A DNA stretch of 16,255 nucleotides from JAMXLO01 sp041487355 (GTDB taxonomy: Bacteria > Pseudomonadota > Alphaproteobacteria > Acetobacterales > Acetobacteraceae), in the NCBI GenBank assembly GCA_041487355.1, contig JBGPND010000109.1:1-16255 (forward strand), written 5' to 3'. Position numbers and translations under genes: made by a program. Shown one piece after another: positions 1-5,980 of this stretch (positions within the stretch are counted from its first letter, which is position 1; every line of letters begins with the position of its first letter). Below the pieces are notes generated by a model that had not been told where the DNA came from, ran no database searches, and saw nothing but the letters and a program-made list of their open reading frames with translations.

Positions 1-11
1 CCGCTCCCTCG

Positions 12-92
12 CCGTCATGGCCGGGCTTGTCCCGGCCATCAGTGGTGGCACCGTGCCACGACGGATGGCCGGGACAAGCCCGGCCATGACGG
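12..92. repeat. 29-bp perfect inverted repeat (long hairpin)
   Basis: Arms at 12-40 and 64-92 are exact reverse complements. The spacer holds a second stem, GTGGCA (45-50) with TGCCAC (54-59), so the whole unit can fold into one long interrupted hairpin. The arm core reads ATGGCCGGGCTTGTCCCGGC. It lies about 45 nt beyond the stop of the minus-strand epimerase gene, where it could act as a transcription terminator, but there is no T-run. The look is that of dispersed REP-like palindromes common in GC-rich alphaproteobacteria. Confidence 0.85.
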
Positions 93-137
93 GAAAAGCG
101 AGCGCTGACCAAGGGTCATTGATTCGGGCGGTTGGTA

Positions 138-1076
138 TTAGCCGGAGACGGTCGGCAGCCCCACCTGGCGGCGGATGTCGTTGATGATCTGCAGCACGCG
201 TTGGCGATACGGCAGATACTGCACGCCGAACTCCTGCACCAGCCGGCTGTTGTCGATAAGATAGTTGCCGGAATTCGCCTTCCCGCCGGTCTCGTGCTGG
301 AAGCTGATCGGCGCGTCGGGCAGGAACTCGCGCACGAGGTCGGCGATCTCGCCAAGGCTGATCGCCACCCCGCCGGAATTGTACACCGCGTGGCGCGGCT
401 TGTCGGCCAGCAGCACGCGGGTGAACACCTCGGCGATGTCATCGACATGGATCGGGCAGCGCATCGCGTCCTTGTAGGAGAACGAGATCGGCTTGCCCTG
501 CGCCGGCTGAGTGATGATGTTCACGTGGTCCACCGAGCCGCGCACCTTGTCGGGCCCGGTCACGTTCGCCGGCCGGACGGCAGTGATCACCATGCCGTAT
601 TTTTCGTTATAGTCCTGCGCCTGCCACTCGTTGAAGATCTTGTGCATGGCATACTGCACTTCGCCGTGGCGGTAGTCGTCCTCGGTGATCATGCGATCGC
701 CGTAATGCTTCTGCATGCCGTTCACCGCCAGCGAGCTGGCGAACACCACGCGCTGCACGCCGGCGAGTCGCGCCGCCTCGAAGCAGTTGTCCATCCCCAG
801 GATGTTCAGCTTCATCGCCACATGCGGGGCATGCTCGCTGCCGAGGAAATACGACAGGTTGATGATGCGGCTCGGCTTCGCGCTGGCGGTCGCCGCCATC
901 ACGTCATCGAACTGCGTCACGTCGCCGCGCATCACCCGCACCTGCTTGCCAAGATCGTCGAACGACGCGGCGCCAGGATTGATGTCCATGCACACGATCT
1001 CCTCGCCGCGCGCAGCCAGCAAGCGGATCACCCGTGTGCCGATAAACCCGGTTCCGCCGATGACGAAGATCGCCAT
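138..1076 (-). CDS. NAD-dependent epimerase/dehydratase (extended SDR)
   Basis: A 312-aa protein of the extended short-chain dehydrogenase/reductase family, the usual length for NAD(P)-dependent sugar epimerases and dehydratases. The Rossmann dinucleotide motif GGTGFIG is at residues 7-13. An acidic residue, D31, ends strand 2 and suggests NAD rather than NADP. The active site shows SS at 114-115 and YAMHK at 142-146, the YxxxK catalytic pair. The motif HVDD at 210-213 is typical of the substrate-binding half. The protein is cytoplasmic and has no signal peptide. The ATG at 1076 was chosen because GGGAGGGGAG lies just upstream; an in-frame ATG further up falls inside that ribosome binding site. 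It is divergent from the small exported-protein gene across 148 bp. The substrate cannot be told; no sugar pathway genes are nearby. Confidence 0.93.
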   Translation of the reverse strand: MAIFVIGGTGFIGTRVIRLLAARGEEIVCMDINPGAASFDDLGKQVRVMRGDVTQFDDVMAATASAKPSRIINLSYFLGSEHAPHVAMKLNILGMDNCFEAARLAGVQRVVFASSLAVNGMQKHYGDRMITEDDYRHGEVQYAMHKIFNEWQAQDYNEKYGMVITAVRPANVTGPDKVRGSVDHVNIITQPAQGKPISFSYKDAMRCPIHVDDIAEVFTRVLLADKPRHAVYNSGGVAISLGEIADLVREFLPDAPISFQHETGGKANSGNYLIDNSRLVQEFGVQYLPYRQRVLQIINDIRRQVGLPTVSG

Positions 1077-1224
1077 GTTCTCCCCTCCCATTTGTTGTCC
1101 TGACCGCGAAAGCCAGCCTGAAGCAAGCAACCGGGGGAGGCAACTCGCGGCGCACGCTTGGCCGCGGGTGGGTTCGCTGTTACCCTCGTGCAAACCTCGA
1201 CCATCCTGCCAGGAGAACAACACC

Positions 1225-1569
1225 GTGCGCCTTCGCAACAGTCGCCGCGCATTGCCCGCCGCATTGCTGTTCGCCGCCTCGCTGGCAACCGCGCAAGTGG
1301 CGTCGGCGCAAACCGCGCCTGTCACGGCACCTCCGGCGATCGGGCCCTATGACATGCCGATCCAGGAGTGGCAGGGCGTGAGCTGCCTGTGGGGCGGCAT
1401 TATCGGCGGCGCGGGCGTGTTCTACTACAGCGACGTGCTGACCGTTGCGGCGACCGGCATGACCAATCCGCTGCTTCTGGTGCCACTCGTCGCAACAGGC
1501 TTCGTCGCCGGCTGCAGCGTCGGCGCCAACGCCGCACCTGGCCTCTCCTGGCTCGCCAGACACCTCTGA
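1225..1569 (+). CDS. small exported hydrophobic protein, unknown function
   Basis: A 114-aa protein starting at GTG 1225, nine nt after AGGAGA (1211-1216). Residues 1-28 form a classic Sec signal peptide: RLRNSRR, a hydrophobic core, and a likely cut after VASA (A28). The mature part opens with a proline/alanine-rich linker and has two hydrophobic stretches at about 55-75 and 82-103. The stretches are glycine-rich (GGIIGGAGV) and hold two cysteines at 54 and 97, so the product may sit in the inner membrane or form a periplasmic hydrophobic hairpin. Its stop lies 40 nt before the preferred start of the cupin gene on the same strand, so the two may share a transcript. I do not recognise a named family. 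An ATG-started longer frame upstream would overlap the epimerase gene and is not credible. Confidence 0.75.
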   Translation: MRLRNSRRALPAALLFAASLATAQVASAQTAPVTAPPAIGPYDMPIQEWQGVSCLWGGIIGGAGVFYYSDVLTVAATGMTNPLLLVPLVATGFVAGCSVGANAAPGLSWLARHL

Positions 1570-1609
1570 GGCGGTGCATAATCCGGCTCCCATCGCGCGA
1601 GGTGCCGTC

Positions 1610-1987
1610 ATGCGACCGCACGCCGAAGCCAGGATCGCCCGGCTGGCCGAATCCGAGACCGTCTCGTTCGGTCCGCTGGCGGATTACAACAAGCTCACGG
1701 GCGATGACGGGTTGCCGATCTTCACCGGTGTGCAGACCTGCAAGCCGGGGTATCAGACGCCGCTGCACTGGCACCCCTATGTCGAGTACCTGTTCATCAT
1801 CGAAGGCGCGATGGAGGCTTGGCTGGAAGGCCAGGAGGATCGCCCCGCACGCCTGGAAGTCGGCGACATGATCGCCCTGCCCGCCTGCGTGCCGCACGTA
1901 TTCCGCAACGCCGGCCCCGGCCAGTTGCGCCTGCTCGGCATCCACGGCTCACCGACGCGCATCGTGCACCGGATCGAGCCGGACTGA
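1610..1987 (+). CDS. single-domain cupin protein
   Basis: A 125-aa small beta-barrel cupin. Cupin motif 1 is intact, in the form G-x5-HxH-x3-E-x6-G (PGYQTPLHWHPYVEYLFIIEG). Motif 2 follows as GDMIALP...PHVFRN. The two histidines and glutamate of motif 1 and the histidine of motif 2 are the usual metal ligands, so a metal-binding role is expected; the reaction is unknown. The ATG at 1610 is preferred because GAGGTG sits 5 nt upstream. An in-frame GTG at 1574 would add 12 residues, but its GAGG is only 2 nt away. It is transcribed toward the isochorismatase gene, and a large inverted repeat separates the two stops. Confidence 0.88.
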   Translation: MRPHAEARIARLAESETVSFGPLADYNKLTGDDGLPIFTGVQTCKPGYQTPLHWHPYVEYLFIIEGAMEAWLEGQEDRPARLEVGDMIALPACVPHVFRNAGPGQLRLLGIHGSPTRIVHRIEPD

Positions 1988-2001
1988 GCCACCAAGAGGC
2001 T

Positions 2002-2088
2002 ACCCCCACCCCAACCCTCCCCCGCTTCGCGGGAGAGGGGGCGCTGAACTCCCTCTCCCGCGAAGCGGGGGAGGGTTGGGGTGGGGGT
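2002..2088. repeat. perfect 38-bp inverted repeat between convergent genes
   Basis: Arms 2002-2039 and 2051-2088 are exact reverse complements around an 11-nt spacer. The arm is C-rich (ACCCCCACCCCAACCCTCCC...) and contains a nested CCCGC-TTC-GCGGG hairpin. It starts 14 nt after the cupin stop and ends 6 nt before the stop of the facing isochorismatase gene, so any transcript from either side can fold it. This suits a bidirectional terminator or an mRNA 3'-end stabiliser. The same C-rich palindrome type is common in proteobacterial intergenic regions. Confidence 0.88.
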
Positions 2089-2094
2089 TGGGTC

Positions 2095-2781
2095 CTAGTC
2101 GTTCCGCGTCAGCCGCTGGATGACGAAATCGGTGTCCATCACGTCGCCGAAGATCGCGTAGAAGGCGATCAGCGAGGCCTGGTGCTCCTCCATGGTCATC
2201 GCCGCGTTGGCGTCGCTCACCATGATGGTCTTGAAGTTCGTCATCATCGCGTCGCGCGCCGATGATTCGCAGCAGACATTGGTCACCGTTCCGGTGATCA
2301 GCACGGTGTCGAAGCCCCGCGCGCGCAGCCGGTATGGCAGGTCGCAGGTGCCGGGCAGGAAGGCGCTGAAGCGGTACTTGCGGACGATCTCGTCCTCCGG
2401 CCGCACATCGAGCTCGGGCCAGAGCTCCTGGCCCTTGGTGCCTTCGCTCATCGCCGCGACACGGCGAGCGCGACTTTGCGGCGTCAGCATGGCGTGGGCG
2501 TTGCTCCATTCGATCGCGCTGCGTTCGTCGAAGGTGTTCCTGATCCAGAACACGCCGCCGCCGGTCGCGCGCACCACCGACGCGAGGCGGTTTACATCGG
2601 GCACGATCTCGCGCGCCATCGGACAGATCGCATGGCCGACCGCGTCGTCCATGAAGGCGTTCTGCAGGTCGACCACGATCAGTGCGGTGCGCCTGGGGTC
2701 GAGGTCGGCATGCGGATGGACGACGCCGCAGCGCGCGATGACGCGGGCCGTCACCGAATCAGGAACATCGAGCCAGTTCAT
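2095..2781 (-). CDS. isochorismatase-family cysteine hydrolase
   Basis: A 228-aa protein of the isochorismatase-like hydrolase superfamily (isochorismatases, nicotinamidases, N-carbamoylsarcosine amidase and ureidoacrylate amidase relatives). The catalytic triad is visible: Asp in VVDLQNAF (D38), Lys in VRKYRFSAF (K135) and Cys in TGTVTNVCCESSARDA (C170, followed by a second Cys). The cis-peptide region before the cysteine (GTVT) is also typical. With no isochorismate pathway nearby, an amidase role is as likely as true isochorismatase. Two ATGs compete: GAAGGAG (2788-2794) abuts the ATG at 2787 directly but lies 6 nt from the ATG at 2781, so 2781 is the better start. The upstream start would add Met-Ala. 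It converges on the cupin gene. Confidence 0.9.
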   Translation of the reverse strand: MNWLDVPDSVTARVIARCGVVHPHADLDPRRTALIVVDLQNAFMDDAVGHAICPMAREIVPDVNRLASVVRATGGGVFWIRNTFDERSAIEWSNAHAMLTPQSRARRVAAMSEGTKGQELWPELDVRPEDEIVRKYRFSAFLPGTCDLPYRLRARGFDTVLITGTVTNVCCESSARDAMMTNFKTIMVSDANAAMTMEEHQASLIAFYAIFGDVMDTDFVIQRLTRND

Positions 2782-2840
2782 CGCCATCTCCTTCTATAGA
2801 GCGGGTTCAGGGTGACAGGAAGCGCGCGCGAGCCTCGCCC

Positions 2841-2918
2841 GTCGTGATGGGTATCACTGCGCTCAACCCATCCTACAGGCTGCGGCGTCGGATGTGTTGA
2901 GCGCAGCGATACCCATCA
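2841..2918. repeat. dispersed palindromic repeat, copy 1
   Basis: Imperfect inverted repeat with arms 2845-2873 and 2890-2918 (29 nt each, 2 mismatches). The arm core is GCGCTCAACCCATCC. Positions 2841-2888 match 5140-5187 in direct orientation with one mismatch in 48. It fills the gap between the isochorismatase start and the esterase stop. This resembles the widespread palindromes built on GATGGGTT...AACCCATCCTAC that are dispersed in many proteobacterial genomes. Confidence 0.85.
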
Positions 2919-2950
2919 TTTCGGCGATATTCCAGTTTGCTGAACATGCA

Positions 2951-4456
2951 TTAGCCAAGCCCCGCCGGATCGCCAACGATGCCGATGCGTGGGCCGAAGC
3001 GCATCGTGGGCCGCCGGACGGGATCGTGACGCGGCCATGGCGGCAGCGCCTCATGCTCCGGGGCGCCACCGCGCACGAATGCGATCCACGCGCGACGCAT
3101 CGCGGCCGAGAGGTCCGCCATCTGCGCCGCATCGCCGCCCGCCAGCATCGCTGCATCGTGCCATGCCGCGAAGTTGCCGAACACGAACGGCAGATCGATG
3201 CAGTGGCACGACCTGAAGCGCGAAGCGAGCGGGGCCCAGTCGAAGAGGTACGCATACGCATTGCCGCCGCGCGCCGCGACCGCCTCGGCGAGACGCATCG
3301 CCGGCAGCAGGAATGTCTCGTCCGTGCCGAGATCGGCCAGCAGGTCCATCGCCGTCGCCCCCGGTCGGCGAGCGCGATAACGCGCCAGCGCCGCCTCGCC
3401 ACCGAACCGCGCGGCCAACGCATCGGCCGGTGGATTCTCCATCGAAGGATCAGCAGCGTAGAATGCATGCACCTCATCCGCCGTCGCCCCGATCAGCACG
3501 TTCTTGCCCCCGGATCCAGTCCGGGAGCCTGCCCCGGATTCAGTCCGGGGGCCCGCGCCATCGGCGATCGCACTGAGCATCTCCGCCTGCGTCATCGCTG
3601 ATGGCAGCACCGGCATGAACATCGGCATGGTCTGAGCGAAGTGCGCGTTCGTGCGCGCCAGCTCCCCCTGCGCCGCCAACAGGCGTGGCACGTCGACCGC
3701 GCGCAGACGTGCCAGCGCATTGCCCGCATGCGGATCGATATCGAGCAGACGCAGCAACTGGTCGGCCCGCCCCGTTGCCATCGCCGAGGTGCAGGCGCCG
3801 CGGCCGAACCCACCGCTTTGCATGATGACGCGCCGGAACAAGCCGCGCGCCTCCGGCAGCATCAGCAGCCGGCCGATCGAGGTCGCTCCAGCCGACTGGC
3901 CCATGACGGTCACGCACGCTGGATCGCCGCCGAAGCCCGCGATGTGATCGCGCACCCAGGCAAGCGCGGCAACCATGTCGGAGGTGCCGGCCTCCGCGTC
4001 CACGATGCCCGGCCGATGCAGCCAGCCCAGCGCGCCCAGCCGGTAGTTCACGCCGACCAACACGATGTCGCCTTCGCGCGCCAGACGCGATCCGTCGTAC
4101 CAGTCGAGCGAACCCGCGCCGGAAATCCAGGCGCCGCCATGCAGCCAGACGAGCACCGGCCGCGCCTTTGCGTCGGGCGCCGGCGTGCAGATGGTCAGGG
4201 TAAGGCAGTCCTCGTCCTGCGGGCGGACGAAATCGCCCATCGCCACGCGCAGCCGCGAGGGAACCTGCGGCGCGATCGGGCCATGCCGCGTCGCATCGCG
4301 TTGCCCGCTCCAGGCGTGGACGGGTGCGGCCGGCGCGAAGCGCAGTTCGCCGACGGGTGGCGCCGCGTAGGGCACGGCGTGGAACGCCACGATGCCATCC
4401 CGCCAGGCACCGCGCAGATCGCCGAGCGCGGTGTGGGCAACCGGTGCGTCCGCCAT
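2951..4456 (-). CDS. type B carboxylesterase family hydrolase
   Basis: A 501-aa alpha/beta hydrolase of the carboxylesterase type B family, near the usual length of about 500-550. It has an oxyanion-hole HGGAW at 106-110, the EDCL signature at 82-85, a nucleophile elbow GQSAG with Ser188, a candidate acid Glu328 in TADEVHAF, and catalytic His418 in CHCIDLPFVFGN. The elbow has Gln where the family usually has Glu. No signal peptide is seen, so a cytoplasmic enzyme on small or aromatic esters is likely. It starts 6 nt after the stop of the 59-aa gene and probably shares its transcript, with only a weak ribosome binding site of its own. Residues 302-317 are a Gly/Ser/Arg/Thr-rich segment encoded by a hairpin repeat pair, in a surface-loop position between conserved blocks; the frame is kept. 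Confidence 0.92.
   Translation of the reverse strand: MADAPVAHTALGDLRGAWRDGIVAFHAVPYAAPPVGELRFAPAAPVHAWSGQRDATRHGPIAPQVPSRLRVAMGDFVRPQDEDCLTLTICTPAPDAKARPVLVWLHGGAWISGAGSLDWYDGSRLAREGDIVLVGVNYRLGALGWLHRPGIVDAEAGTSDMVAALAWVRDHIAGFGGDPACVTVMGQSAGATSIGRLLMLPEARGLFRRVIMQSGGFGRGACTSAMATGRADQLLRLLDIDPHAGNALARLRAVDVPRLLAAQGELARTNAHFAQTMPMFMPVLPSAMTQAEMLSAIADGAGPRTESGAGSRTGSGGKNVLIGATADEVHAFYAADPSMENPPADALAARFGGEAALARYRARRPGATAMDLLADLGTDETFLLPAMRLAEAVAARGGNAYAYLFDWAPLASRFRSCHCIDLPFVFGNFAAWHDAAMLAGGDAAQMADLSAAMRRAWIAFVRGGAPEHEALPPWPRHDPVRRPTMRFGPRIGIVGDPAGLG
3508..3549. repeat. tandem pair of small palindromes inside the esterase gene
   Basis: Two near-identical 18-nt units (3508-3525 and 3532-3549, one mismatch) lie 24 nt apart. 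Each is itself a hairpin: CCCGGA-tccag-TCCGGG and CCCCGGA-ttcag-TCCGGGG. The period is exactly eight codons, so the esterase frame is kept; the pair encodes SGAGSRTGSGG-type sequence at about residues 302-317. It looks like an intergenic-type repeat that landed in a coding region. Confidence 0.85.
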
Positions 4457-4462
4457 CGACCG

Positions 4463-4642
4463 CTACTCCGCCGCCGCGCGCAGACAGCGCGGCTCGCCGA
4501 TCGAGAAATAGAGCTCCGGGCGCCTCTGCTCCAGCAGCGGATAGCGCCGCCGCACGAGGCGCAATGCCTTCTCGATGGTGGCCTGCTTCTTGCCATCGAT
4601 GGCGGTGAACTGGATGCAGGAAACCGTGAACTCGCCGGCCAT
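4463..4642 (-). CDS. 59-aa protein of unknown function, paired with esterase
   Basis: A small soluble protein (MAGEFTVSCIQFTAIDGKKQ...). The ATG at 4642 is preferred, with AGGAAG about 6 nt upstream; an in-frame GTG at 4648 would fall closer to it. The N-terminal half looks like a beta strand followed by a basic helix (KKQATIEKALRLVRRRYP), then a short strand (ELYFSIG) and an alanine-rich tail. There is no signal peptide, membrane segment or recognised motif. The stop lies 6 nt before the esterase ATG, a spacing that argues for a real, co-transcribed and translationally coupled gene. I do not recognise a family. Confidence 0.62.
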   Translation of the reverse strand: MAGEFTVSCIQFTAIDGKKQATIEKALRLVRRRYPLLEQRRPELYFSIGEPRCLRAAAE

Positions 4643-4765
4643 GCGCACTTCCTGGTCCCGAGGGGTATGCGCAGTCTACGCCCGTGCGGCCAAGCCGTAG
4701 AAGGAGGCGTGCCGCCCGGCCTCTTTTGCGGCTGTCAAGCGCGAATCCATGACGACTCGGTTGAG

Positions 4766-4784
4766 TTGTCGGAAAATTTGACAA
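4766..4784. promoter_or_regulatory. possible operator, inverted repeat TTGTC-N9-GACAA
   Basis: TTGTC at 4766-4770 is mirrored by GACAA at 4780-4784 around the AT-rich spacer GGAAAATTT. It lies about 80 nt upstream of the sigma-54-like promoter, within the usual range for enhancer-binding activator sites. No protein can be assigned. Confidence 0.3.
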
Positions 4785-4795
4785 GCAACGGTTGC
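4785..4795. promoter_or_regulatory. possible operator, palindrome GCAAC-G-GTTGC
   Basis: A perfect 5-bp inverted repeat with a one-base centre, directly adjoining the TTGTC-N9-GACAA element and about 50 nt upstream of the sigma-54-like promoter. The two adjoining palindromes may form one activator site. This is based on symmetry and position only. Confidence 0.3.
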
Positions 4796-4846
4796 CAAGC
4801 GGTGTCCACCTACCGCAAGTGCTTCATGTATCAGTATTTTCACAAC

Positions 4847-4862
4847 TGGCATGCTTCCTGCA
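4847..4862 (+). promoter_or_regulatory. sigma-54 (-24/-12) type promoter
   Basis: TGGCATGCTTCCTGCA matches the RpoN consensus TGGCACG-N4-TTGCA at 14 of 16 positions if N4 counts as matching. The invariant GG (4848-4849) and GC (4860-4861) are at the required spacing. The expected transcript start would be near 4873, about 44 nt before the ATG of the 64-aa membrane protein. RpoN promoters need an enhancer-binding activator; two palindromes upstream are candidates. Confidence 0.5.
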
Positions 4863-4916
4863 TAACGAACATTGCCCGCGGGAAGGCGGGTACGCACTTG
4901 TGGGGGGTGCGATCGC

Positions 4917-5111
4917 ATGACACCAGCCGAAGACTGGATTAATCGATCGATTTTGGCGGTCGTGCCGCTGGCGATCATTGTTGCCGGGTGCTGCCTGAGC
5001 CAGCTGCCACGCAGCCTCGTCATGGAAGCGCTGAGCATCCTGGCGGTGTGGCTGTGCATTTCGTTGCCGCTCGGCGTGGTCGTCGGCCACTGTGCCCTCA
5101 GCGAGGGCTGA
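4917..5111 (+). CDS. 64-aa two-helix membrane protein, unknown function
   Basis: A small integral membrane protein with hydrophobic helices at about residues 11-28 (ILAVVPLAIIVAGCCLS) and 38-58 (ALSILAVWLCISLPLGVVVG), joined by a short loop with one arginine. It has four cysteines, at 25, 26, 47 and 59. The acidic N-terminus (MTPAEDWINR) precedes helix 1. The ATG at 4917 was chosen because the following sequence reads as a natural protein start; a run of G at 4902-4907 is a weak ribosome binding site. It is preceded by a sigma-54-type promoter and followed by a palindromic repeat 30 nt past its stop. It is probably a single-gene transcript. No family is recognised; small size alone is compatible with a regulatory or stress membrane peptide, but nothing proves it. 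Confidence 0.6.
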   Translation: MTPAEDWINRSILAVVPLAIIVAGCCLSQLPRSLVMEALSILAVWLCISLPLGVVVGHCALSEG

Positions 5112-5139
5112 GGTTCTCTCGCCTGCTCCGCTACAGCCA

Positions 5140-5225
5140 GTCGTGATGGGTATCGCTGCGCTCAACCCATCCTACAGGCTGCGGCGTAGCGGCGTAGGAT
5201 GGGTTGAGCAGAGCAAAACCCATCA
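5140..5225. repeat. dispersed palindromic repeat, copy 2
   Basis: Inverted repeat with arms 5144-5175 and 5194-5225 (32 nt, 4 mismatches). The first 48 nt match copy 1 at 2841-2888 with a single mismatch, in the same orientation. It lies at the border between the 64-aa gene and the decayed region. The rest of the stretch 5112-5240 shows no gene. Confidence 0.85.
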
Positions 5226-5240
5226 TTCATGCCGCACAGC

Positions 5241-5916
5241 TCAGCCGCGTTGGCGCCGAGGCGCGTGCCACGCCCCATGTGCGGCAGCCCGATCACCAGC
5301 ACGCCGTGCAATCCGCGCGCGAACGGTTTCGACCTGCGGCCCGGATACGCGCAACGCTGCAAAGGCCAGCGCGTCCCAGGTGAGGGCCGGTTCGATCACC
5401 GGACGTCGCAGGAACAGCACGGCGTGATCGGGAGACAGCACCAGATCCGCATAGGGCTGACCGCGCCCGAACGCGTCCCTGCAAACCTGGACCGGCCGCA
5501 CAAGATCGGGACTTGGATGGCGCGTCAGGTTCAGCCGGTGGTGGCCAATTCAGACCAGCGACGCCTTCGTCCTGGCGGACACGGTGATCGTGACCGACGC
5601 CACCGCCTTCGAGGCGGGGCCGTCCGTCGAGTAGAACGGCTCGGTTTCGAAGCGGGAGAGATCGTCGACGATGATGTTGACGCCCTGGGCGTGCAACGCA
5701 TCCACCGCGCCGGCTATTCCGTCGCTCACGTCGCCTGAAGCGAAATACAGCGCCGCGCCCGGCGATCAACGCATCGCTGCCCGGCACCTCGACGGTGCCG
5801 CTATTGATCACGACCGTGTCGCCCGACAGCGGATAGCTGTTCGCGCCGAGGTTCGATGTCCACTGCGTCGGATCGAACCAGCGGCTGATGAGACCAACCC
5901 ACGTAAGCGTCGCCAT
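5241..5916 (-). pseudogene. remnants of a secreted Hint-domain (subtilase-like?) protein
   Basis: Three pieces are readable in transcription order. Piece A (5916 to about 5760) begins with ATG and reads MATLTWVGLISRWFDPTQW, then a stretch with SGDTVVINSGTVEVPGSDAL, like the start of a large surface protein. Piece B (about 5759-5553, another frame) reads ALYFASGDVSDGI...GVNIIVDDLSRFETEPFYS, which resembles the start of subtilase-containing secreted proteins, and ends in TGA at 5550-5552. Piece C continues in B's frame as IGHHRLNLTRHPSPDLVRPV, followed by DAFGRGQPYADLVLSPDHAV, a clear Hint-domain signature of the kind common in Acetobacteraceae. C ends at the stop at 5241 without a normal Hint ending. 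One frameshift, one stop and missing middles argue for internal deletions. A further open stretch, HGVLVIGLPHMGRGTRLGAN, in another frame near 5250-5310 is unassigned. Confidence 0.6.
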
Positions 5917-5980
5917 CCATCCCGCTATCCGGCTGTCCTGGTCCGACGCCCGGATTGGTCATCCTTTTTGGGCAACGATA

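Larger units (their letters stand above)
4643..4916. other. intergenic region, divergent promoters
   Basis: A 274-bp gap between the 59-aa gene (minus) and the 64-aa gene (plus). Its centre, roughly 4750-4870, is visibly richer in A/T than the flanking genes, as expected for a regulatory region. It holds two operator-like palindromes and a sigma-54-type promoter toward the plus-strand gene, listed separately. No credible coding frame is seen in it. Confidence 0.6.

Noticed and set aside
138..1325. A longer N-terminus for the epimerase starting at 1325
   Set aside because: The Rossmann motif begins 7 residues after the ATG at 1076, which has a strong ribosome binding site; the extension overlaps the divergent gene and its composition is not protein-like.
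3540..4942. Long open frames on both strands overlapping the esterase
   Set aside because: Only the 2951-4456 minus frame carries esterase motifs; the other frames are Arg/Ala-rich shadows.
2002..5225. Possible CRISPR-like repeats
   Set aside because: Repeats are palindromic, few, irregularly spaced and separated by genes; there are no spacers and no cas genes.
2841..5225. Composite transposon bounded by the two direct repeats
   Set aside because: No transposase is encoded between or beside them, and the repeats are hairpins of dispersed-repeat type without insertion-sequence features.
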